Source: Hedera helix
Taxonomy: Eukaryota; Streptophyta; Magnoliopsida; Apiales; Araliaceae
Assembly: GCA_947179155.2 (NCBI GenBank)
Contig: OX359285.1
Span: 6,836,731 to 6,900,730 of the forward strand
Length of the DNA stretch: 64,000 nt
Direction: 5' to 3'
Position numbers and translations under genes: made by a program. The notes under the pieces were generated by a model. That model was not told where the DNA came from. It was given only the letters and a program-made list of their open reading frames with translations, and made no database searches. Shown piece after piece: positions 37,018 through 49,261 of the stretch; positions within the stretch are counted from its first letter, which is position 1; the number at the start of each line of letters is the position of its first letter.

Positions 37018-40000
37018 TGTGACGACCCCGAATCCGGGTCCCCCGAACCTCGAACTCAGTTCAACACGAGTACAACCTTTTTCTTATTGTTCATGATTTA
37101 CAACAATATTATAATTGCTAAATAATCATTTATATACAATTTTACAACATCTCTTTCTATTCCAGAATCGAAATCTTTATACATTCCTAGTATGTCTCAA
37201 TATCATACATGATACGACATTCTATTACAATTAATTTGAGTATTTAATACTCATATAACATACCAACTAAGTCTTATGCTACAGAATCATTTACCTGTCC
37301 AATTCGGACTGATATCTACAATAGATATTTAGATCTTCAATGGAAGTAATATATTTTCCTGTTCCTTGTTTTTTATCTAGAACTTCAGGTAACTAGCCTT
37401 ATCTGAAAATGTTGGTTTAGGCAAGAGTGAGCACGACGTCTCAGCAAGTTCAACAGCTACACATAACACATTACATGCTTCACATAAAATTTACAATTTA
37501 TACTAACATCATGTTTTTCATGCATTTCAGTTTATGACATACTGCTCATGCATATCATGCCTCGCATTTAATCTATGCTTTATGTCTAACCTCTATCATG
37601 ACATATAGTTCAATGCAGAACAATTGTCTTAAATCAACTACCGCATATCAACAGTTCAAATCAACTTATTGCACAAAGGCACATTAAAACATCTTTGCAC
37701 ATAACCACGTATGAGCACATCTAAGTTTAATAACAAACTTATAATTCATGCACATAATACAACATGTTCTGAAAAACTTGCCTGGACTTGTATAACCAGC
37801 TTACGTTAATCTTTCACGTTCCTTGCACCACCTACACGGTATGTGAGATCAACAGTGCACAATATCACTCAAAGTTTGACTCAATACTAAATCTTATTTT
37901 AAAGATATTTATTTCTTCTTATCATCCCCTTTATTTAATAAGGTTAATTTCATATTTTAGTCTCTCTTTGACTTGACTCAGTGTTTCATATTCAACACCA
38001 TAAATCTTTTGTTCGAAACTATGCAATTCTGACATTTATTAATGTCGCTGCATTAAAACTTGGACCCTATATTTATTTAGGTCGATCCACCAATTAATCA
38101 CTAATGGACCATACCCTTGGTTTAACTTAATCACATCATTTATCTCGATACCTATCATAATATTACCCACCTTGGATAATATTTTAAATTTTACTATCAA
38201 TTAGTAATAACTTATAATGTTATTTAATTGTTAAATAACACTTTAAATAATCATTACTATTATTAATTTATTTTTAATAATAGTTTACCTTAATCATTAT
38301 TATTAATCTTTTAATAATAATTTAATTACTTGCTAATATTATTACCCTTTAATAATATTTTAATTGACTTCTCATTATTATCAATCATTTTAATAATAAT
38401 TTAATTGTTCATCAATATTATCAATCATTTAATAATATTTGAAATCCCCACGTATCATTAGTAATTATTTAATAACGATTCAACCCTTAACTATTATTAC
38501 CCAATAGTTAATTACTTGTTAAACAATATTATTAATTCTTTAATAATATTCTAAATCTTTATTTATCATTATTATTTATTTAATAATGATTTAACTCTTA
38601 ACTATTATTATTTAATAGTTAATTAAATGCTAAATAATATTATTAATCCTTTAATAATATTTTAAATTAATTACATATCATTATTAATTCTTGAATAATG
38701 ATTTAATTCTTAACTATTATCATTTAATAGTTAGTCAATAATATTATCAATATATTTTAATTGCTTAATAATCTTCTTTCGATTAAGTAATAATTTATTC
38801 CACTTAATTACCATTTAATTATTATTTAATATGAATTAAATAATAATTAATTAACTAATTATCCGAACTCATTATTTAATATTAATTAAATAATAATTAA
38901 TTAATTAATTATCCGAACTCATTATTTAATATTAATTAAATAATAAATAATTAGTTTATTAACCTTAATTATCCTTTAATTATTATTTAATATTAATTAA
39001 ATAATAATTAATTACTTAATTAACCTTACTTATTATTTAATATTAATTAAAAAATAAATAATTAGCTTTCTAACTTTAATATTCTTTAATTATTATTTAA
39101 TATTAATTTAAATAATAATTATTTATTTATTTAACTTTACTTATTATTTAAGTGCAATTAAATAATAAATAACTAACTTATTCATCTTAACATCCTTTAA
39201 TTATTATTTAATATTCATTAAATCATAATTAATTAATTACATAACTTCATATATTATTTAATATTTAATTAGATTATTAGCCTATTTATACACTAATAAA
39301 TAGCTAATATATAGTGAATCACTCCAATAATTTCAAATTTTATTTTATAACACTTAACTAGCATGCCAATAGGTCAAATATTATTTTTCTGAAATTAAAA
39401 ATAATTTTTCCATACTTATTAGCAATTTAGTAAGCTTTAATCCACCATTAATTCTAATAAATACCAAATTACAAAAACATTCGGATTTTAAATTTTGATA
39501 ATTTTATTTATAAAATTATAAGCATTTTCTCTTTTGGAACCAACTCAATAATCAGCCTAAAAATGCCCGAACCGGCCATACTTAGAAATCATGAAAAACC
39601 GAAAAAAACCGAACCGACCGTTTTTTTTTAAAAAATAGGCAGATTACTTTTTGAGTTTTCCAGACTTGGGGTCTCCGACGGGAACTTGAATAAAATGAAA
39701 TCCACAAGTCCGATTGAGTCCTATTTGGTATCGATGGATTCGTAACTTCCCGAACTATATTTTTCTGTCATCAAACATCAAATTTGGATTTGTTTTGGTC
39801 ACGAAAATTGGCTCCAAACCAGACTGTTGTGCACAACCCTAAAATAGTGGGTGTGTTTTGGTTGAAAAATCATAACTTGCTCATTTTAAATCGGATCGAA
39901 GTGATTTCACTTGGAGAATCTTCATATCCCACGCATCTAACACCAGAAATTTACGGATCATGAATCCGACTTACGGATCATGCCCAAAAATTTCGGGAGT

Positions 40001-41970
40001 GGCTGCCATGATTTTGGTTACTTGGTTTTCGTCGGTAAAAACTTATTTGATGATTTTGATGAAATCTTTCCACATAAATACACCCAAAAATTCATATTAA
40101 ACCCATGTAACCCTAGATATATCAATCTAGCATGTTTCTACCTTTTTAGATTTTGAAAACTAGTTTTCTACCAAAGAAATTACATAGTACCCAAAGAACA
40201 ATACCAAGCTAGAATATTTTATACCTTTTGTTGATTATCCTCTTTGTTAGAACTTTGAAAAAGCTTGGATGATCAATCTTCTTACATAGATAGCTTCCTC
40301 TTAATGAGACCTCCATCTTTAAACCTTGCTCCAAGATCATCCAACCATCAATGCTCACAAGATCTAACTTTCTTTTTCTTTTTCTCTATAGTTTTTCTCT
40401 ATTTTCTTTATCTCTAGCTTTTCTAGTAAAAAGACTAACAAACATAGCACAAGTGTGGGATGTCTTATTTATAGCCCTCCACTAATATCTCATTAACTTT
40501 TCTAATTCACCAATGTTGGTGAAATTAGGGCTTAATTGAGCTTACTATTGCATGAATGACCATTTGGAATGACTAGCTTGATTGACCATGGTGTGACATG
40601 TTACTTGCAATTTTCCAAGCTAGCAAAACAAGTAACCAATTGAGTATATAACACTCAATCACCAAACTCACCAACATTTAACCTTGGTCACACAATACCC
40701 AACCTTAGTTAAGGCTCATCTTATTTATATATACATATTTATATATCTCACAACAACTAACCACAATGTGGTTAACTCTCTACATTAAAATGACCTAGGT
40801 TGGTCCACACACCCAACCATGGTCTAAACTCATCATATAAATAGATATACTTATTTTATCATTTCCTCAATTAACCAAGGTATGGTTAATTCTCTACAAC
40901 ATTCAACTCATGGTTACCTACCAATTCTATATTGGTGATTTATATACATACATAATTGTATCTATAATATTCTTCCTACAACTAACCCATGCATAGTTAA
41001 ATCTTTAATTTATTTACTACCTAGGGTTACTCAATTAACTCATCCATAGTTAATTCTCATCATCACATTCATTCACCTAGCAATTAACCAATGTTTGGTT
41101 AATACTCTCTCTTGTCTACCAACTAGGGTTATTCAATTAACCCTACATTAGTTAATTCTCTACACTTAACAATACTTGAATTTATTCTCCCAACATATTG
41201 ACCAACATTTAACTTTTAAATTTAGACTAAATATTTGGGCTACTAGTTTATTTTGCATTGGGCTCCCTTATTTAATTATTTGGGCTACCCACCACAACTC
41301 ACACGTCTTTATAACTTTGGCTAGGTAATTAATTTAATTGGATTACCACCACATTATATACAATACTTGCCAACATAATTTAATTGGACTTATATTAATT
41401 ACCTCTTGGACTATAATATTTGGGCTTATTATTTAATTACCCATCTTCATGCAAGTATTCTCATATCGGTCTTGTATTAAATCCATTAATGGACTCTATA
41501 TAACAACTTAATAATTAAGTTAATTACTTAATTAATTAACTTCATAATATTGTCATTCTAGACAATCATTCTAGTTTTTCTATAACTTTAACTCTTAACT
41601 AATATAATTAACCTAGTTAATTATATTTCATGACTTCCCTTCTTACTTTACATTTTAAACTAATTAAATTATTAGTTTAATTGAGTATTTAATCTACCCA
41701 TCTTCTTATTGGGCTAACAAACACACATTAGGTGTATATATATTAATATAACCACCTTCACTTTTCAATTGAATTTATTTTCTTAATAAATTCTCTACAT
41801 GCATCATTAAAATATTTCCACATTTAATTTCTAACAAATACATTATATTAAAAAAAATGTTCACCCATTTTTTACACATCTCACTTCTACAACTCTAGGT
41901 TTTAAGCTATAACCTTTAATTTATATTTAAAATCTTATTTAGAAATCTTGTAAATATCTGGGATATTACA
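37018..41970 (-). repeat. 4.95 kb LTR of truncated element (relative of family A)
   Basis: Plus-strand ends TGTGACGACCCCGAATCC and CTGGGATATTACA. It shares with the 17472-22081 LTR both the terminal motifs and an internal AGAGTGAGCAC...CTCAGCAAG block (37425-37450; compare 17990-18018). A minus-strand TATA-like box lies at 40464-40475. Confidence 0.9.
38150..39270. repeat. Largest AT palindrome array in the window
   Basis: About 1.1 kb made of repeated ATTATTTAATATTAATTAAA/TAATAATT units spaced about 50-60 bp apart (for example from 38821, 38871, 38921, 38983, 39032 and 39092). Each is an imperfect inverted repeat. It is homologous in position to the arrays at 3380-4080 and 18780-19400. Confidence 0.8.
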
Positions 41971-43550
41971 GTTTTTGCTTTAGACAAGTTTAGATCTTAT
42001 TTACTTGGTACTAAAGTTGTAGTTTATTCTGACCATGCTACTCTCAGGTATCTGCTCACCAAGAAAGAATCTAAACCTAGGATCATAAGGTGGATTTTGC
42101 TCTTACAATAATTTAATTTGAAAATTAGAGATAAGAAGGGAGCGGACAACTTGGTGGCGAATCATTTAAGTAGGCTAATTAAAGATGAGGAAGCACTACC
42201 ATTGCAGGATTCTTTTCCAGATGAACATTTGTTTTCAATTGATAAAGTTGCTCCTTGGTATGCTAATATTGTAAATTATTTAGTGAGTGCCTATTTTCCA
42301 AGCGAATTTTCTAAATTTCAAAAAGAAAAGCTTAAGAGTGAGGTCAAAGATTATGTGTGGGATGACTAATATATGTGGAAATTTTGTGCTGACCATATAG
42401 TTAGACGATATATGCCTAATAGTGATTTTTTGGCTATCCTAACTTTCTATCACTTTTATGCTTGTGGAGGATATTTTGGCCCTAAAAGAACAGCTCATAA
42501 GGATTTAGAATGTGGTTTCTATTGGCCGACTATTTTTAAAGACTCTTATCTGTTTTGTAAATCATGTAAAAATTGTCAAAGAACGGGTAATATCTCAGTA
42601 TGAATCAAATGCCACAAACTCCTATTCTAATTGTTGAAATATTTGATGTATGGGGTACTGATTTTATGGGGCTCTTTCTTGTTTCTTTTGGTAATATTTA
42701 CATTCTTTTGGCTGTTGATTATGTTTCCAAATGGGTGGAAGCTAAAGCCACCCGAACTGATGATTCTAAAGTTATTGTAAATTTTGTGAAGTCTAACATA
42801 TTTGTCAGGTTTGGCACTCCAAAGGCAATCATCAGTGATAGAGGAACGCATTTTTGCAATAGGATGTTAGAGGCATTGTTCAAGAAATATAATGTGATGC
42901 ATAAGGTTTCTACATCCTATCATCCACAAAGTAATGACCAAGCTGAAGTGTCCAACCGTGAAATCAAATCTATTTTGGAGAAAATAGTCAAACCAAATAG
43001 AAATGATTGGAGTTTGAGGTTAGATGATGCACTTTGGGCTTATAGGACTGCTTACAAGACTCCTATATGTATGTCACCCTATAGGCTGATATTTGGTAAA
43101 CCTTGTCATTTACCTTTGGAATTGGAACACAAGGCTTTTTAGGCAATCAAACAATGTAACTTGGACATGGAAGAAGCGGGAGGACATAGGAAGTTGCAAT
43201 TACAAGAGCTAGATGAATTGAGACATGAGGCATATGAGAGCTCTAAAATTTACAAGGAAAAGACAAAAGCCTTTTATGACAAGAGGATTTCTAGGAAGAA
43301 CTTTGTTGTTGGATAAAAAGTTTTACTTTATCACTCACGGCTTAAGTTATTTCCTGGTAAGTTGCGTTCTCGTTGGGTTGGTCTTTTTGTTATTACTAAT
43401 GTCTTTACTTATGGCGCAATTGAGCTTCAAAGCCCAAAAACAGGAAAAGTCTTCAAGGTGAATGGACATCGACTTAAACATTTTCATCAAAGTTTTCAAG
43501 TTGAGAATGTTGAGGTTGTGGATTTCGTAGAGTTAGTTTATTTGGATTGA
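41971..43550 (+). pseudogene. Athila RNase H (C-terminal half) and integrase remnant
   Basis: It begins inside RNase H (VFALDKFRSYLLGTK, YSDHATLRYLL, NLVANHLSRL). The integrase zinc finger is degenerate: FYHFYACGGYFGPKR stands where the HH pair is expected, followed by CKSCKNCQR. The core has the triad: Asp in VWGTDFMGLF, Asp in IISDRGTHFC and Glu in VSNREIKSILEK. The C-terminal part (GKLRSRWVGLFVI, GKVFKVNGHRLKHF) is present. Stops sit at about 42108, 42367, 42600 and 43139, and a frameshift near 43315. It would insert cDNA in the genome; it is inactive here. Confidence 0.88.
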
Positions 43551-44914
43551 GAATGAAGGACTGAGTCGAGCTAATGATGTTAAACAAAGGCGCTACTTGG
43601 GAGGCAACCCAAGAAATCAGATAATTTCTTTTTCTTTTCCTTTTTATAGTTATTTGTGCTTGTTTCTTTGCATTATAGTTTACATCGGGGACAACGTAAA
43701 TTTTAAGTGTGGGGGAAGGGATTTAGGATATTTGTTTTATTTGTAGGGAATTTTAAGAAATATTAAAATTTGAATTTTGTGGGTAAATTCACTACAAACC
43801 CTTATGAGACAAAACTCGTCCGCTTGGGATAACCTTGGAGTTTAAAGGCTTGTTGCACATGCTAAGTGTAACTGTGTTTCCTACGAAAATGAGTAGTTAA
43901 TTAATTTTTAATTTAAGATGTGTCACTTGAGCAATAAATTAAGTGAATTTTAATTTTTAGCCAAGAATAAAAATTTTGATTTTTATTTAATAACTTTTGA
44001 AAAAGAGATAAATTTTTGCTTAGTTTGAATTTTTGACTTTTTATTGGTTATTACTTTGTTTGAGATCCATTTAATTTTTATGCACTTATATCCATTTGTT
44101 TGAGCTAGTTTTAATTTAGAGAAAGTTTATATGGTTACATGCTTATGAAAAATATTTTTGAGCTCTATATATTATTTGATCATTATTTAAAGTGAAATAT
44201 AAGGCATAATATAATTTTGGGAAAGATGATTTAGGTAATTTTTTTTAGGATTGTTATATTGAAAAGAAGAATTCTTGTTGTGGGTTGAGATGGAGCGTAA
44301 AACGTACTCACCCATAAACACATGAAAAAGTGAGATGGAGTATAAAATGCACTCAACGATGAAGAGATCAAAAAGAAAGAAATAAAGAAAAAAATGAAGA
44401 AAAATGAATGGGATAGAGCATAAAATGCACCCATTTAAAAGAAAGAGAAAAAAAAAATTAGAAAAAGTACTTGTAAAAAATTGATATTAATAATCCTAGT
44501 GAGTTTATCAAGATTAAAAACCTTTTGATCTTCTAGTTATATTTGTTTATATTAGCTTTCAGTGATGTGAAAGGTAAGAGTATAGAGTTTTGTTGTTAAA
44601 CTAACCATCTTTTATGAGACATTTAATTATGTGAGCAAATCTAAGTTATTTTTTGCTAATTTGATACATTTGGATTCACACACACACGAAGGGTCTTAAG
44701 TAAGTAAGATTGATAAATATGTTAAAAGTTTTGGATTTTGAATAATTTTAAAATTTTCTGTGAGTTATTGTTTTTAAAATCTTTGAGGCTAATGTTGATA
44801 TTCATATTGATTTATTGTTCGAGTCAAGTAAGTTGTTTGGTTATTATTTTTATTTTTATAGTTTTTATTCTTGTTTTGCTTGAGGATAAACAAAGATTTA
44901 AGTGTGGGGATATT
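43551..44914 (+). other. Athila 3' noncoding region and polypurine-like tracts
   Basis: Starts with a conserved GGGAGGCAACCCAAG block (43597-43614). TTTAAGTGTGGGGG occurs at 43702-43716 and TTTAAGTGTGGGGATAT again at 44898-44914, the latter being the polypurine tract at the LTR edge. Three diverged copies of GATGGAGTATAAAATGCAC lie at about 44288-44435. Some Athila elements have an env-like ORF here; none is visible in this copy. Confidence 0.65.
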
Positions 44915-45651
44915 TGATAAGTAGATTATATATATATTTATTGGGTGTTATTATGCTTAATTATTTGTGAGTTTTTAAGTATTTTTAGTGTTTTAGGTAA
45001 TTTATTTATTATTATGCATTATTATTATTTTTATATATTTTTACTATTTTTATATTATTTTTATTTATTTTTAATATTTTTATTTTATTTTGTAGGAATT
45101 AATTACAACTTGGATGGCAAAATTGTAAATTTAGCAAGTCTAGTGGCAAATGTCTAATTAAGCTAAAGTTGGCGACCGGTGGCAGAATTGTAATTATCTG
45201 AAAAAGCTGAGTTGCGCGCAATGCGTGGACATAGACGGAACGAAGAATCTGGGATGACGCCGTTCTGGCCAGGAAAAGGAAAAATTAACGCGCAATGCAC
45301 GGTAGCCTATTATCATCAATCCAACGACATCGTTTGCGGTCTGGGCTAAGGAAAAGAAATGTATGCGTGCCATGCGCGAGAATGGGGACGCTGACTTGGT
45401 CAAAGGACGCGAGTGCCCTGTTTGTTTGATGCGTTAATTGCCAGAAACGGATTATTCGCGATTTTGAACTTTAATTTGATTTCAAATTGGATTTTAATTC
45501 CACATTAGTATAGGATTATTATTGTATTTCTATAAATACATTATGAGAGCACATTATCAAATTATTAATAGATTATTAGAGATAAGTAGGAGCTCTCTCT
45601 CCCTCTCTCTCTCTTTCTAAGGTGTATCATATCTCTTTAAATTCTTTTGCA

Positions 45652-45727
<76 letters not shown>

Positions 45728-46537
45728 TTATGTTTGGCTAATTTTTATTTATTCAGTTCTAGGGGATTTCAAAGCCAATTATAATTAATAGATAAATTAA
45801 TTCAGTAATATTATTTATTTTTTCTTATATAAAATTATTTGTGATAATTTGTTTTAATTATTTTTTGATATTAAATTTGGTTGGTTTGATTAGAGCTCAT
45901 TAGATTGATCAAATTATTATCAATTGCTACATTTAGGGATTTTACTACGTGTAATTGATATTGTTCCTAATCATTGGTAGTGAATAGTGATAGATGATTG
46001 TGGTTAAGCTTTTATTTACTGCTATGGTTATCATGATATAAGTTAAACAATCCGAGCTTATGAGATTGTTGCTTAGAATAATCTAATTTTCTTGTGATTA
46101 ATGCTTCCATTATATTAAATTTAGAGAGCTTGTTTTAGGTTGTATAATGGTTAGGATCTAATAAAGAGCTTGTTTTGTTAGATTACAATTAAGGAAAATT
46201 TCAGGTAGCAGAACTTATTGTTGCCTAGGATTATTAGTTTCATGCAATGATAAAAATATATATTGATTGATTGATCTAATTAATTGTAAGGGTGAGAATG
46301 AACTGAAGAACTGAATATTTTAATTTATTGGTTAATCTTATTAATTTATTTTTGTTTATTTAGTTACTTATATTTAATTCAAAAAATCCCCTTATTTATT
46401 TATTGTTATTTAGAATAGAAAATATTAGAATTTATTGAAGCAATATCACTCTATGTGGATTCGACCATTGCTTGCTATTATACTGATTTTGTGATTAGAA
46501 ATAAAGATTAATTTTGGAGTGTTAATAACAGCTTCCA
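44915..46537 (+). repeat. 3' LTR of Athila element
   Basis: 1,623 bp, matches 22473-24050 throughout, with an (ATT)n run at 45653-45728 and a longer CT tract at 45594-45614. Confidence 0.93.
45653..45728. repeat. (ATT)n microsatellite
   Basis: About 25 ATT units in the 3' LTR of the Athila element. Confidence 0.95.
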
Positions 46538-46542
46538 CCTCT

Positions 46543-47699
46543 GTCGACACGGACTTCCATCGCCAATCCATAAAATTGCGCTGATTTTCTCTCCATGCTT
46601 CTACCGTGTTTGGGGGATTAGAAAACAAAATCTTGCTGCGTTTGTGTAAAACAAACTTATTGATGCGTTTAGGTAAAACAAACCTAAACTGAGGTTTTTT
46701 TTTTGTTGCAAAATTATAGTTTAGTATCTATAAGTTTCTATTTTGTTTTAAAATTTATCCAAAGTTTTAATCTTTTCAGTGTAGCCCTTGCTATTTTCTG
46801 AATTAACCCCTGAACCTTTAGCTTTCTGCATTTTAGTCCTTGTTGGCATAAAAAGAAAAAAGAAAGAAAGAAAGAAAAGAGAAAAAAATATTTTATTTAT
46901 TTATTTTTAGCTTTGAGTTATTATACTAATGTCCCAAGCTACAAAATAGTTGATTGAACGATAAAATAAGTATATGTGGTTTTTGTATGGTGAAATTGAC
47001 CGAATACGCTATTGTGATCAAAGACATTTGAAACTCGAGTAAAAAAAGATTAGATGAGATATTATTGATGCGGAAGACAACATTGCAGAATTGTAACGTC
47101 AGTATCAATATGAGCAAAAAACAGCTGAACTAAAGAAACGTCAATAAGTTGAAGCAAAGAAAGGTCTACAAGCTGAAATAAATACACGTCAACAAGGTGA
47201 AACACTGAAACGTCAGCAAGAGCAAGCAGAAGAGAAAGAGAAAGGGAAAGAGAGAGAGGAAGAACACAAGAAAGAGCAAGAGTTAGACAAGGAGGATGTT
47301 CACAATTCCAGGGTTGTAGAAAGTTATGATGTGTCTATGGAGATTCTTGAAGTTCCACAAATTGAAAAAGTTGAGCCGAGATTGTGAGTGAACAACAAAT
47401 CGAGAAAAATTCTGAAGTTACTTTTGAGTTGATCATTACCAAAGAGAAGATGGTACGAGAAGTTGATCCAGTTCAAATTGATCACGTTGAGTTCATCATT
47501 GCGGTTAATCTACTTCAACCATTTAAGAATGCAAATGTGATGTTCTCAACAATTTTCTTCCCAAAATTTTGGAGCCTGATCATGAGAAGATGTTCTAAAA
47601 AATGTGGCAAAATGTTTTTTCGATGAGGAGAATAAGCTTATGGATTATTCTGTCATGCTACAAAACTCGATGCCGAGTTTTCTCCAACAAGGGAAGAAA
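46543..47699 (+). other. 3' internal region of the outer retroelement
   Basis: Internal DNA of the outer element resumes after the CCTCT duplication. Between about 47080 and 47390 one frame encodes a Gln/Glu/Lys-rich tract with repeated KKRQ and KRQQE motifs, typical of a coiled coil. A TAA falls near 47142 and a TGA near 47386. A further frame at 47384-47626 gives 80 residues (VDPVQIDHVEFIIAVNLLQP). No retroviral enzyme or gag motif is recognisable. The region ends in CAAGGGAAGAAA, a purine tract before the 3' LTR. I infer a small element-specific ORF of unknown function, now broken. Confidence 0.5.
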
Positions 47700-48159
47700 T
47701 GATGGGGATTATATTTGTAATTATTTATTTACAGATTTAATGCTTTTATTTCTTTATGAAATTGATGTATTTATTTATGGAACTGTTTTAATTTTAGGAG
47801 ATATATGGTATTTTATTAAGAAGGGTATTTTAGTCTTTTAATATTTTAGGAGAAAATTGGTGTTTTATTTTAAATAGTTAGGATATTTTTGTCTTCCATT
47901 GAATTAGGGTTAGTGTCTTAATTCAATTAGGATTTGTGCACTATTTAAAGGTTAATGTACTATCAAATTTTATATAATACATACTATATTATTATATTGA
48001 GAATTCTTTGGCTAGAGTTGAAATTCTAGTTATAGGGTTAATAGACTTAAAGTTGAAACCCTAAACCTCTAAAAATTTACGCACAAAGCTAAACTCTAAA
48101 TTTTTGTTCAAATTAATTCCTACCAAATACAGTGATACAACACGATATGTCCTACATCA
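47700..48159 (+). repeat. 3' LTR of outer element
   Basis: 460 bp, TGATGGGGATTAT to CCTACATCA. It is followed by TAGAT at 48160-48164, matching 11490-11494. Confidence 0.92.
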
Positions 48160-48615
48160 TAGATAGTCGAAACAAATGCCCAGTTTCATTATGCCTAGCT
48201 AATGGATAAGTTTATGTGTACAACTTAGAATACTATATTTTGATATCAACCATTAAAAAACGGAGCATAACATGAAAATTCATATTAGATCATATTTTTT
48301 AATAATTGAGATAAGATCTAGAGTTCTAAATTGTGGAGATTGACTTATCGCTAACTAATTGTCCTACTCCTTCCGGCTAATAGAAAAAAACATTACTATT
48401 ACGTCCTCTGTTTTTCTGGCATCTTTATTTTAGTATCTTAGTCTGTCCAAATCAAAAAAATAAAAAATATTAAGCAAAAAAAATCAATTATACATTTATA
48501 TTCTTCTCCACCACAACCAAATTGGGGTCTCCCTGCATTTCATTTCTAGCTCCATGTAAGTTTCAACGTTACTTCCTACTTCTTTCTTTGGATAAGGAAT
48601 CAATATAATTGATTT

Positions 48616-48618
<3 letters not shown>

Positions 48619-48710
<92 letters not shown>
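48619..48710. repeat. Compound (TC)n-(TA)n microsatellite
   Basis: About 21 TC units directly followed by about 25 TA units. Confidence 0.97.
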
Positions 48711-48714
<4 letters not shown>

Positions 48715-49221
48715 AGGTTTTCTTTTTTCTTTCACACATTTTAGGATCGATATGCATATATTTTTATAAAAGTTTTTCTAATCAAGAAACAAAATTTAGG
48801 CCTTATATACCTAAAGATTCGCCTTAAGCAGAGAAATTCCTCAGAGAAATATCCCAGAGGGGTGGCCGGATTACAATCGGAAAGACGGTGATCTGGCCGG
48901 CCGTCGAAAAGGAGTATTAAAATAAGTTATTGCAGAGGTAGCTATAGAGACATGCAAGTTGTGATAATATTCTTGATTGCACTAATGCTAGTCTTCCTGT
49001 AATTTCTTTATGGGACCGAATCTAGCACACACTGAAGAAGAAGCGCTAATTGATACTACTACTACTACTGCATACTAGTTCCCTCACTTTTAAAAGCATA
49101 ATTAAAATCATCCATAAAGTGAAAGAATTGAATACTAACTTTTTAGGATGAAGAGCATAAAGACATTTCATTCTTTTTTTCCATATTGCATGTGGAAAGA
49201 GACATTACTTCCCTTTCCCTA

Positions 49222-49224
<3 letters not shown>

Positions 49225-49258
<34 letters not shown>
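49225..49258. repeat. (AT)n microsatellite
   Basis: About 17 AT units. Confidence 0.95.

Positions 49259-49261
<3 letters not shown>

Larger units (their letters stand above)
36297..41970 (-). mobile_element. Truncated minus-strand Tekay-like element: LTR plus leader
   Basis: On the minus strand an LTR (41970-37018) is followed by a primer-binding site (37014-37003) and about 700 bp of leader, then it stops at about 36297 against Athila RT. The element's coding part and 3' LTR are gone. Athila sequence between the RT connection and the RNase H YSDHATLRYLL segment is gone too, so a deletion removed both together. No matching target duplication is left (CAACT and GTTTT flank the LTR). The leader shows short repeats around AGGAAGTTAAG/GGTTGTCAAACCAA at 36400-36580. 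Confidence 0.85.
22473..46537 (+). mobile_element. Athila-lineage Ty3 retrotransposon, interrupted and decayed
   Basis: LTRs at 22473-24050 and 44915-46537 (TGATAAGTAGAT...CTTCCA) are flanked by CCTCT at 22468-22472 and 46538-46542. An Asp-tRNA type primer-binding site follows the 5' LTR, and TTTAAGTGTGGGGATAT precedes the 3' LTR. Gag, protease, reverse transcriptase, part of RNase H, and integrase follow in that order. The arrangement and residues (LERLAGH, FGLCNAPGTFQRCM, RFIKDF, NLVANHLSRL) fit the Athila lineage. Two other elements interrupt it, at 26541-35111 and 36297-41970. Stops and frameshifts in every domain show it is dead. LTR divergence of several percent, rich in CG-to-TG changes, indicates moderate age. 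Confidence 0.92.
11495..48159 (+). mobile_element. Old non-autonomous LTR retroelement hosting all nested insertions
   Basis: The outermost shell of the nest. Its 5' LTR starts at 11495 (TGATGGGAATTATATTTG) and its 3' LTR is 47700-48159 (TGATGGGGATTATATTTG to CCTACATCA). The target duplication TAGAT is at 11490-11494 and 48160-48164. A Met-tRNA type primer-binding site follows the 5' LTR and a purine-rich tract (CAAGGGAAGAAA) precedes the 3' LTR. After subtracting the CACTA element, the 4.6 kb solo LTR and the Athila element, the internal region is only about 1.6 kb and has no protease, reverse transcriptase or integrase. It is therefore a short non-autonomous element of about 2.5 kb. Its LTRs differ at many positions, so it is old. 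Confidence 0.92.

Noticed and set aside
36297..41970. Treating the 37018-41970 LTR as a solo LTR
   Set aside because: A primer-binding site and leader lie next to it and no target duplication matches, so it is a truncated 5' end of an element.
43551..44914. Possible env-like gene of the Athila element
   Set aside because: No open frame of useful length and no membrane or signal segment found.
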